Below, piece after piece: positions 1-4,573 of a DNA stretch of 6,698 nucleotides. A model generated the notes under the pieces. That model ran no database searches. It worked only from the letters and a program-made list of their open reading frames with translations, and had not been told where the DNA came from. Origin of the DNA: Methanothrix sp. (GTDB lineage: Archaea; Halobacteriota; Methanosarcinia; Methanotrichales; Methanotrichaceae); NCBI GenBank assembly GCA_011391755.1, contig JAABPZ010000080.1, forward strand, positions 1 to 6,698, read 5' to 3'. Positions within the stretch are counted from its first letter, which is position 1; each line of letters starts with the position of its first letter. The translations under genes were made by a program, and so were the position numbers.

Positions 1-39
1 GCTTTAACCTCAATTGCCTAGTATGAATTACTTAATAAC

Positions 40-72
40 AGTATATATAATTAACTAAACAAATCTATATTT
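40..72 (+). promoter_or_regulatory. AT-rich leader with two TATA-like elements
   Basis: Two archaeal TATA-like stretches are visible: TATATATAA at 42-50 and TATATTT at 66-72. With the usual spacing of about 26 bases they would start transcripts near 72 and 95, upstream of the GTG at 128. No convincing Shine-Dalgarno sequence precedes that GTG. The rest of bases 1-127 shows no gene. Promoter function is inferred from composition and spacing only. Confidence 0.35.
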
Positions 73-127
73 CCTGTCACCCTCGGCCCAAAAGCTACAC
101 CTACTTTGAGCGCATCAGATTATACTT

Positions 128-649
128 GTGCTAAAGCCACATAACACCCTGGAAGAGGCCGTACTGGCCCGTCATGTTGTCTGGATGGAGGAGCGCAAGG
201 TCTTGAAACAATACTGGGATTGGTGCACTGCGCACAGCCGAGTGTTCGCGGCAATTGCCATCATCTCCCCACGCAGCCGCTATGCGTTAGTGGAGATGGA
301 CCTCTATGGTCTAGGCGCAGGTGGCCTGGATAGATATGCAGGCCGGGATATGCTGCGCATTGTGCTGGAGCAGCCCCTGAAAGCCGGGTCGATCTTTTTC
401 GTGAGCCCCGTCTATGTTTCGGCATGCATCCTGGAAAAATCGGCTATAGCGTTTGCCATACGCATCAGCCGCAAAGCGCAAGAGGCGCTATCCCTTGACC
501 AGATAACTCATGAGGAATGGATTCACGGCGATCTTATGAGATCCGAAGTGGGCGGACGAAACAAGAGCGCTTTTGCGCCGATGAGCGGCCAGGCCCGAGC
601 AGAGGTGATCGAGGCTCTCCTCAAGGACGATGAAGCGGCCATTATGTAA
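128..649 (+). CDS. Unrecognised 173-residue protein
   Basis: I do not recognise this protein. It reads as a soluble alpha/beta protein of balanced composition with no signal peptide and no clear transmembrane segment. The first half has an aromatic-rich stretch (WMEERKVLKQYWDWC, about residues 19-33). Two hydrophobic strands follow: AAIAIIS near residue 42 and a segment around GSIFFVSPVYVSACI (about 87-101). The C-terminus is charged. The GTG at 128 is the first start after an in-frame stop at 107-109. An internal ATG at 185 (residue 20) is a possible alternative, and neither start has a clear ribosome binding site. Third codon positions are GC-rich, as in the other genes here, which supports real coding. 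It converges on the exported protein at 705-983 and has no operon partner in view, so context gives no functional clue. Confidence 0.6.
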   Translation: MLKPHNTLEEAVLARHVVWMEERKVLKQYWDWCTAHSRVFAAIAIISPRSRYALVEMDLYGLGAGGLDRYAGRDMLRIVLEQPLKAGSIFFVSPVYVSACILEKSAIAFAIRISRKAQEALSLDQITHEEWIHGDLMRSEVGGRNKSAFAPMSGQARAEVIEALLKDDEAAIM

Positions 650-681
650 GCATATACCTAGAAAATTTCAGAGAGATGGTC

Positions 682-697
682 TTGCAGAAATTTGCAA
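682..697. terminator. Small hairpin between convergent genes
   Basis: A perfect 5-base inverted repeat, TTGCA at 682-686 and TGCAA at 693-697 with a 6-base AT-rich loop, lies in the 55-base gap between the convergent stops at 649 and 705. It could help end both transcripts. The stem is short and neither side has a strong T-run, so this is a weak call. Confidence 0.2.
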
Positions 698-704
698 AAT
701 GTCT

Positions 705-983
705 TTAGAGCTTTATGTCACACAGACCGGGGTGGTTCCCATTTGGAGTAAGCAAGTAGACATCTCCGTTAAGCTTGACCTCAACATGGTTGCCTGCCGG
801 GTTTGCATCATAATTATGGGTAACAAGGAAGAACGCCAGATCACGAGAAGTAATGCCTCGGTCATCGAAGGAAGTGATAAGATTCTTTAAGCTGGAGAGA
901 TCCTCATTCTCGCCAAATGCCATTCCTGAGTTCAAAGAGACTGCAATTATGCAGATTGCCATCATTGTCTTCAACCATCTCAT
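705..983 (-). CDS. Small exported protein of unknown function, probably leaderless
   Basis: This is a 92-residue protein with a clear N-terminal signal peptide. A basic start (MRWLK) is followed by a hydrophobic core to about residue 19, then a small-residue region ending GMAFG, so cleavage is likely near residue 24 before ENED. The mature part of about 68 residues starts with a charged helix (SSLKNLITSFDDRGI) and continues with SRDLAFFLVTHNYDA and a probable beta segment, HVEVKLNGDVYLLTPNG. The single cysteine near the C-terminus (PGLCDI) probably forms no internal disulphide, and there is no lipobox. The fold family is not one I can name. No Shine-Dalgarno sequence precedes the ATG at 983-981, but a TATATA element at 1009-1014 would place the transcript start almost on the ATG, which fits a leaderless archaeal gene. 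The signal peptide, a sensible globular region and the TATA spacing together favour this strand over the overlapping plus-strand readings. Confidence 0.7.
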   Translation of the reverse strand: MRWLKTMMAICIIAVSLNSGMAFGENEDLSSLKNLITSFDDRGITSRDLAFFLVTHNYDANPAGNHVEVKLNGDVYLLTPNGNHPGLCDIKL

Positions 984-1008
984 GGCAGACTACTTGGCAC
1001 ATGCAGGA

Positions 1009-1014
1009 TATATA
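1009..1014 (-). promoter_or_regulatory. TATA box for the exported small protein
   Basis: TATATA lies 26-31 bases upstream of the ATG at 983 on the minus strand. Archaeal TATA boxes sit about 26 bases before the transcript start, so the RNA would begin at or next to the start codon. Confidence 0.5.
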
Positions 1015-1020
1015 GACGAT

Positions 1021-1356
1021 TTAGAAGAGGATTTGCCCTAATATATGATAATATGAGAGATGATATTGTCCCCCCGTTTGACGACAAGGAGCTTTTCGAA
1101 TGAATAGGACGTTAGGATGGTGGGAATCGCGCACGGATCGCCCGCCGCCCGCCATATGTGAGCCAATGGATGAAATGCTTGTATTCTCGTCGCTGGCTTG
1201 CACAACCTCCATCACGTTCGCGCCCACCAGCACCGCCGCGCACTCATCCGCCTGCGGGACCCGCGCCAGCGTGGGCGGGAGCGGCTGTTCTGCCGTGCCT
1301 GTGCCGTGCCCGCCCTGTTCGATCTCCTCGAACTCCTCTGTCGCCCGGATCTTCAT
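1021..1356 (-). CDS. Possible acidic protein or gene remnant in a GC-rich island
   Basis: On the minus strand an ATG at 1356-1354 opens a frame of 111 residues with an acidic start (MKIRATEEFEEIEQ) and a plausible middle (ECAAVLVGANVMEVVQASDEN). It continues to a less protein-like, His/Tyr-rich end. The frame can also begin at a TTG at 1374. By hand count over 1198-1353, GC on this strand is about 79%, 44% and 85% at codon positions 1, 2 and 3, a profile typical of coding DNA. The plus-strand readings give Arg/His/Pro/Ser-rich antisense-like peptides. A GAGGAGG run precedes the ATG by only two bases, too close to be a good ribosome site and perhaps just Glu codons. I do not recognise the family. 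The region is much richer in GC than its flanks, so it may be an acquired or decaying gene whose 3' part (below about 1160) no longer encodes the original protein. Confidence 0.3.
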   Translation of the reverse strand: MKIRATEEFEEIEQGGHGTGTAEQPLPPTLARVPQADECAAVLVGANVMEVVQASDENTSISSIGSHMAGGGRSVRDSHHPNVLFIRKAPCRQTGGQYHLSYYHILGQILF

Positions 1357-1374
1357 CGCCTCCTCGAATACCAA

Positions 1375-1557
1375 TTCCGATCTATTTGCACGTGACGGTA
1401 AGAAAAGCGTAGAAATTTAGTCTTAATGGTTTGAATAATACCACTCTGAATAATTATTGTTGCCAATATTGCATAAAAAATAGATATTATTCTTACTTAG
1501 TACGCGTGCCAGATATCCTTTTATAATTAAAAGTGATTTCTATCGTTAGGTGAAGTG
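1375..1557 (+). promoter_or_regulatory. AT-rich promoter region of the cbi operon
   Basis: No gene is seen here. Two candidate TATA elements are present. One is in the AT-rich stretch 1472-1491 (CATAAAAAATAGATATTATT), which would give a leader of roughly 45-60 bases. The other is TTTATAAT at 1520-1527, which would give a very short leader. The second lies within a near-palindrome, CTTTTATAATTAAAAG (1518-1533). A direct repeat TGAATAAT occurs at 1432-1439 and 1447-1454, and the second copy runs into the 10-base palindrome AATAATTATT (1449-1458). These could be sites for a metal-responsive repressor, but I match no known operator and no cobalamin riboswitch. Confidence 0.45.
1548..1553 (+). promoter_or_regulatory. 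Ribosome binding site deciding the cbiM start
   Basis: AGGTGA, complementary to the archaeal 16S rRNA 3' end, lies 4 bases before the ATG at 1558. This favours that ATG over the adjoining GTG at 1555, which would leave a 1-base gap. It also agrees with the family's Met-His-Ile-Pro-Asp-Gly N-terminus. Confidence 0.65.
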
Positions 1558-1863
1558 ATGCATATTCCTGATGGCTATTTAGGGCCTTATACCTATACTG
1601 CATTTTGGATCATAATGATCCCCATTTGGTACTATGCGGGAAAGAGGCTCAGTGCTGAGCTGAAGTCCAGACAAGTGCCATTGCTCGCAATGGCCGCAGC
1701 CTTCTCATTTGTTATTATGATGTTCAACCTGCCCATTCCCGGAGGCAGCACTGGTCATGCCGTGGGTGGAGCCATAATCGCCATAGTAATAGGCCCCTGG
1801 GCTAGTGTCATAGCTATCTCTGTGGCTCTTGTTAGGCGAGACATTTGGCGAATGGTCGAATGA
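1558..1863 (+). CDS. cbiM: CbiM-type cobalt/nickel ECF transporter substrate-binding subunit, truncated
   Basis: CbiM/NikM is the membrane subunit that captures Co2+ or Ni2+ in energy-coupling-factor importers. The protein begins with the hallmark MHIPDGYLGP. In the family the free N-terminal amine, His2 and a later histidine bind the metal. His67 in the GGSTGHAVGGA segment is in the expected place, matching the family position known from NikM structures. Membrane segments are visible at about residues 12-26, 40-58 and 66-92. The homology then stops abruptly after AISVALV, and the frame adds an unrelated RRDIWRMVE before a TGA. At 101 residues it is less than half the usual length of 200-plus and lacks the later membrane helices. 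It leads the cbiM-cbiQ-cbiO operon. Metal-binding residues are intact, but the subunit is unlikely to work alone. Co2+ versus Ni2+ specificity cannot be fixed from sequence. Confidence 0.85.
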   Translation: MHIPDGYLGPYTYTAFWIIMIPIWYYAGKRLSAELKSRQVPLLAMAAAFSFVIMMFNLPIPGGSTGHAVGGAIIAIVIGPWASVIAISVALVRRDIWRMVE

Positions 1864-1906
1864 GGAGATTCACGATTACGTAGGAAAGAAGATTGCCAGA
1901 AATTAA
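1835..1906 (+). pseudogene. cbiM: Frame-displaced C-terminal remnant of cbiM
   Basis: Just where the main cbiM frame loses homology, the +1 frame reads GETFGEWSNEE followed by IHDYVGKKIARN and a TAA at 1904-1906. The GEW(S/G)-x-E-E-(I/L) pattern resembles a segment near the C-terminus of longer archaeal CbiM/NikM proteins, as I recall the family. This +1 frame is open only from 1814, after a TAG at 1811-1813. The simplest reading is one internal deletion of about 100 codons that joined the N-terminal third to a C-terminal scrap out of frame. A GGCGA pair at 1835-1839 and 1847-1851 sits at the junction and may have taken part. An assembly error is the main alternative. Confidence 0.5.
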
Positions 1907-1918
1907 GGTTTAGTTATT

Positions 1919-2857
1919 ATGATACCCGATTGGATGAAGGAAGTAAATGCCGGTTCATGCAAGTGTTCTGCCGCATCTCATGGCAAGAAGGGCTTTGTAG
2001 GAAAGACCATTGATGGTATTTTCGGCTTTTTAGAGGAGGCTTTTATATCGGAGAGCTTTTCTAAGCGGCGCGGCCTTCTACAGAGCTTGGACCCAAGAGC
2101 CAAGCTGGTTTCTATTCTGGCCGTAATATTTGCCACCAGCCTGATTAGCGACCTCTGGGTACTGATCTTCATCTATGTGCTGACGCTGCTTTTTTCCCAT
2201 CTTAGCAAGATCGAGGTGGGTTTTTTCATCAAGCGTGTCTGGCTCTTCATTCCCGTCTTTGCCGGCATTATCGTCGTGCCCATGATCTTTAACGTCTTTT
2301 TACCCGGCGATCCTCTCTACCAGGTGGCGTACCTTGGCCCAGGGGCACACCTGGGGCCCTTTTCCCTGCCGGAGAGCATCTTCATCACTAAACAGGGTTC
2401 TATGGCCGCGGTGATCTTCACCATGCGTGTGGCAACCTGCGTTTCTGCCGTAGTGCTGCTATTTCTTACCACTCCGCAGCAGATCCTCTTCAAGTCCCTG
2501 CGCACGGTAGGGGTTCCCAAGATCTATGTTCTCACGCTGCAGATGACCTATCGATACATCTTCCTGTTCATGGAATTGATACGTGAGATGTATGTTGCCA
2601 AGAAAGCTCGGACCATCAAAGCCGGAGGATTAATTGATGAGCAGAAATGGGTAGGAGGGCGCATAGGATATACGCTTATCAGGTCTCTCTCCATGAGCGA
2701 AAAGGTACATATGGCCATGATGTCCAGAGGCTTTAACGGCGAAGTTCATATCATGCAGGAATTCAATATGAAAAATCGTGATTATCTGGCAGGAATCGTG
2801 GCTATATCCTTAAGTTTGGTGCTGGTGTTGATCTCCCAAAATGTCATCCGGGTATAA
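1919..2857 (+). CDS. cbiQ: CbiQ, transmembrane (T) subunit of the cobalt/nickel ECF transporter
   Basis: CbiQ couples ATP hydrolysis by CbiO to movement of the substrate subunit in the membrane. This 312-residue protein shows the family landmarks: LDPRAKL at about 57-63 before the first helix, hydrophobic segments near 63-80, 82-96, 105-127, 163-183 and 288-309, and two coupling motifs, KARTIKAGG (229-237) and AMMSRGFNGE (266-275). The latter is the classic A-x-x-x-R-G-x-x-G element that contacts the ATPase. The N-terminus is longer than in typical bacterial CbiQ: about 55 hydrophilic or amphipathic residues precede LDPRAKL and include Cys14, Cys16 and His21. The gene starts 12 bases after the cbiM remnant's TAA, with an AAGGT-type ribosome site at 1905-1909, and ends 2 bases before the GTG of cbiO. 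It appears intact, unlike cbiM. Confidence 0.93.
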   Translation: MIPDWMKEVNAGSCKCSAASHGKKGFVGKTIDGIFGFLEEAFISESFSKRRGLLQSLDPRAKLVSILAVIFATSLISDLWVLIFIYVLTLLFSHLSKIEVGFFIKRVWLFIPVFAGIIVVPMIFNVFLPGDPLYQVAYLGPGAHLGPFSLPESIFITKQGSMAAVIFTMRVATCVSAVVLLFLTTPQQILFKSLRTVGVPKIYVLTLQMTYRYIFLFMELIREMYVAKKARTIKAGGLIDEQKWVGGRIGYTLIRSLSMSEKVHMAMMSRGFNGEVHIMQEFNMKNRDYLAGIVAISLSLVLVLISQNVIRV

Positions 2858-2859
2858 AA

Positions 2860-3717
2860 GTGGAATATACGATGAAAACGATAAATGAAACAATATTTAA
2901 TTTAAAGAATGTTTCTTACTCATATGTGGGAAAGATCGATGCGCTGAGGGATGTATCCCTGAAGATAAACCGGGGTGAGCAGGTCACCATTATCGGCTCC
3001 AACGGCTGCGGCAAATCGACACTATTGGCCATTTTGGATGGGCTGGTTTATCCCAGCTCCGGCGAATTCTATGCCTTTGACAATCTGATATGCGAAGAGG
3101 TCTTTGATGCCATTAAGGACAATGAATTCAGGACCTATTTCCGGACAAAAGTGGGATTCGTCTTTCAAAATTCAGATGTTCAGCTCTTCTCTTCTACGGT
3201 CTATGAGGAGATTGCCTTCGGACCACTGCAGCTTAACCTGCCGCTTGAAGAGGTCAAGTCCCGGGTGGAAGATGTCATGGAGATGATGCAGATCGGCAAA
3301 TTGCGCGATCGCTCACCTCATACTCTCTCCGGGGGAGAGAAGAAGAAGGTGTGCATAGCCACCGTCCTGGTCAACAATCCCGATGTGCTCTTGCTGGATG
3401 AGCCCTCTGCTGGTCTCGACCCCAGAACTCAGCTCTGGCTGGTCGAGCTTCTTCAGGAGCTGGCGCATGCCGGCAAGACGGTGATAACGGCTACCCATGA
3501 CCTGGAGATCATCGATCAGATCAGCAAAAGAGCCATCGTCATGGGCGAGGACCACAGCGTTAAGATGGACCGGGATGCAGAGAGCGTTCTTTCCGACTAC
3601 GAGCTATTGCTTTCTTCCAATCTGGTGCACGAGCATACCCATCTGCACGGCAAGCTGGTGCATGAGCATCTGCATGTGCATGGGCTTGAGCACAAGCATC
3701 ATGATCACAAAGAATGA
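2860..3717 (+). CDS. cbiO: CbiO, cobalt/nickel ECF transporter ATPase with a His-rich tail
   Basis: This is the cytoplasmic ABC ATPase that drives Co2+/Ni2+ import with CbiQ and CbiM. All motifs are present, numbering from the GTG at 2860: Walker A GSNGCGKST (46-54), Q-loop Gln103, ABC signature LSGGE (156-160), Walker B LLLDEP with catalytic Glu181, D-loop SAGLD (183-187) and H-loop His213. Beyond the ATPase core the C-terminus carries 12 histidines between residues 257 and 283, built from two copies of an 11-residue unit (LVHEHTHLHGK and LVHEHLHVHGL). This is a likely Ni2+/Co2+-binding tail. The start is either the GTG at 2860, two bases after cbiQ and so translationally coupled, or the ATG at 2872 (MKTINETIFN). 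Neither has a strong ribosome site. At 285 or 281 residues it has normal CbiO length plus the tail. Confidence 0.93.
   Translation: MEYTMKTINETIFNLKNVSYSYVGKIDALRDVSLKINRGEQVTIIGSNGCGKSTLLAILDGLVYPSSGEFYAFDNLICEEVFDAIKDNEFRTYFRTKVGFVFQNSDVQLFSSTVYEEIAFGPLQLNLPLEEVKSRVEDVMEMMQIGKLRDRSPHTLSGGEKKKVCIATVLVNNPDVLLLDEPSAGLDPRTQLWLVELLQELAHAGKTVITATHDLEIIDQISKRAIVMGEDHSVKMDRDAESVLSDYELLLSSNLVHEHTHLHGKLVHEHLHVHGLEHKHHDHKE
3622..3687 (+). repeat. 33-base tandem repeat encoding the His-rich tail of CbiO
   Basis: Two adjacent 33-base units (3622-3654 and 3655-3687) encode LVHEHTHLHGK and LVHEHLHVHGL. They are similar but not identical at the base level, for example CTGGTGCACGAGCAT against CTGGTGCATGAGCAT, so the duplication is not very recent or has been kept for its protein product. 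Confidence 0.75.
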
Positions 3718-3723
3718 GGCGAT

Positions 3724-4149
3724 TTAATATTTTCCCAATAATTTAGCCAAGCTCCCGTGCATGGTGTGGATATTAAGGCCGTGGCTGAGATACATCATGG
3801 GACATTTTCCGAAAATGCACTGCATTTGCAGCTCTCTGCATTTCTGTTTAGATTGATCTGTCTCCGTCCTCCAATGAATCCAGCATTTTTTGATGCCTTT
3901 TTTATTGAGTTCAACAATTGTATTTTCCGTGTTCTCTTTTTTCAGCCCGATAATGGCACAATCGATATATGACGGAAGGTCTGAGATTAGACGCATCGTC
4001 TCTTTTTCTGGACTATCCGAGAGATCAACCACATAAACTCTCTTTCCTCTGCGGGTCAATTCGTCTATCGTCAATTTCATGGCCGGTTTGGTCCTATCTG
4101 TGACGATCGTAAAGCTATTATTTTCCCAGAATGACTCTTGCTCGCGCAT
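3724..4149 (-). CDS. Small CoA-binding-fold (Rossmann-like) protein
   Basis: The 141-residue protein resembles the stand-alone CoA-binding domain family (CoA_binding_2, YccU-like). These cytoplasmic Rossmann-fold proteins often have no assigned reaction. It shows alternating strands and helices: FTIVTDRTKPAMKLTIDEL (about 13-31), GKRVYVVDLSD (35-45), YIDCAIIGLK (61-70) and GIKKCWIHWRTET (85-97). A conserved-looking C-terminal block follows, CIFGKCPMMYL then HTMHGSLAKLLGKY (about 111-141). Five cysteines are present, including Cys111 and Cys116. I chose the ATG at 4149-4147 because GGAG (4162-4159, minus strand) lies 9 bases upstream and the fold begins right after it. The same frame runs open up to 4446, but only as antisense to the neighbouring gene. 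The gene converges on cbiO with a 6-base gap and diverges from the 4214 operon. Confidence 0.75.
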   Translation of the reverse strand: MREQESFWENNSFTIVTDRTKPAMKLTIDELTRRGKRVYVVDLSDSPEKETMRLISDLPSYIDCAIIGLKKENTENTIVELNKKGIKKCWIHWRTETDQSKQKCRELQMQCIFGKCPMMYLSHGLNIHTMHGSLAKLLGKY

Positions 4150-4158
4150 ATCGTCCAA

Positions 4159-4162
4159 CTCC
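4159..4162 (-). promoter_or_regulatory. Ribosome binding site deciding the start at 4149
   Basis: GGAG on the minus strand, 9 bases before the ATG at 4149-4147, supports the 141-residue start over the longer reading that would overlap the divergent gene. Confidence 0.5.
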
Positions 4163-4182
4163 ACGCCTAAAGATAAGAGCTC

Positions 4183-4193
4183 AAAGTATAAAG
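4183..4193 (+). promoter_or_regulatory. TATA element in the divergent intergenic region
   Basis: TATAAA at 4187-4192 is centred about 26 bases before the ATG at 4214, which fits a leaderless transcript for the plus-strand operon. Read on the other strand the same AT-rich stretch (TTTATACTTT) lies about 35 bases before the ATG at 4149 and would give a short leader containing the GGAG site. One stretch may therefore serve both directions. Confidence 0.4.
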
Positions 4194-4213
4194 CTAAAGC
4201 TGCTGATGATGTT

Positions 4214-4573
4214 ATGGTGAGAAATATTCCGGAAGAAATCCCCCTGGAATGGGCCAGCGTGCCTGATATGCAAGGTGCCTGGATTATCTTGCAGCCCATA
4301 GAGGCAGATATGCAATTGGTGCAGTCGGGCCATCTCGTTAGCGGGACGTATTGCAGCGCAAAAGTCGAAGGCACTATCGAAGGAGTTCTCCTCAGAGAGG
4401 GAGAAGACATCGTCTTTATCGGAAAATGGGCCGATCTGTTGGGCAAAGGCGACTTTTGTGTATTTATTCACAATCGCGAAAGTGCCGAAGTTGGCAGAAC
4501 CTTTTTCCAGGGAAATTGGAAGCACTCCAAAAACAGGAATTGGGACGGCGAGTTTGTGGGAGAAATGAGATAA
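4214..4573 (+). CDS. Small beta-rich protein of unknown function
   Basis: The 119-residue protein shows a repeating strand pattern: QGAWIIL (20-26), MQLVQSGHLVSGTY (33-46), KVEGTIEGVLLREG (50-63), IVFIGKW (67-72), GDFCVFIHNR (79-88), TFFQGNW (96-102) and WDGEFVGEM (110-118). The spacing of Gly, Trp and the phrases QSGxxVSGTY and FxGxW resembles small beta-barrel domains that are frequent, usually uncharacterised, in methanogens. There is no signal peptide, so it is probably cytoplasmic. No ribosome site precedes the ATG at 4214, but the TATA spacing suggests leaderless transcription. An open frame extends back to 4079 only across the divergent gene and its promoter, so I reject that longer start. 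It ends in TAATG, overlapping the start of the hydrolase and implying a shared transcript. Confidence 0.65.
   Translation: MVRNIPEEIPLEWASVPDMQGAWIILQPIEADMQLVQSGHLVSGTYCSAKVEGTIEGVLLREGEDIVFIGKWADLLGKGDFCVFIHNRESAEVGRTFFQGNWKHSKNRNWDGEFVGEMR

Noticed and set aside
630..890. Plus-strand frame overlapping the exported protein
   Set aside because: It is antisense to a frame with a clear signal peptide and promoter, and its product shows no domain-like pattern.
853..1041. Plus-strand 62-residue frame
   Set aside because: It runs antisense through the signal peptide of the 705-983 gene and has no ribosome site or recognisable features.
1100..1420. Plus-strand open frames in the GC-rich island
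   Set aside because: Their products are Pro/Ser/Arg/His-rich and antisense-like. The codon-position profile fits the minus strand slightly better, and no plus-strand ribosome site stands out.
1375..1557. Cobalamin riboswitch or NikR operator upstream of cbiM
   Set aside because: I see no B12-box-like conserved core and no GTG/CAC-type inverted repeat of NikR, and the region is short and AT-rich.
1814..1906. Programmed +1 frameshift making a full CbiM
   Set aside because: A shift would give only about 115 residues, still missing about half of the protein, and no slippery site is evident. A deletion explains the data better.
4150..4446. N-terminal extension of the CoA-binding protein
   Set aside because: It is low-complexity antisense of the beta-rich protein gene, and the GGAG site supports the start at 4149.
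4351..4572. N-terminal extension of the metallohydrolase
   Set aside because: It is an Arg-rich shadow of the preceding gene. The fold starts at the ATG at 4573.
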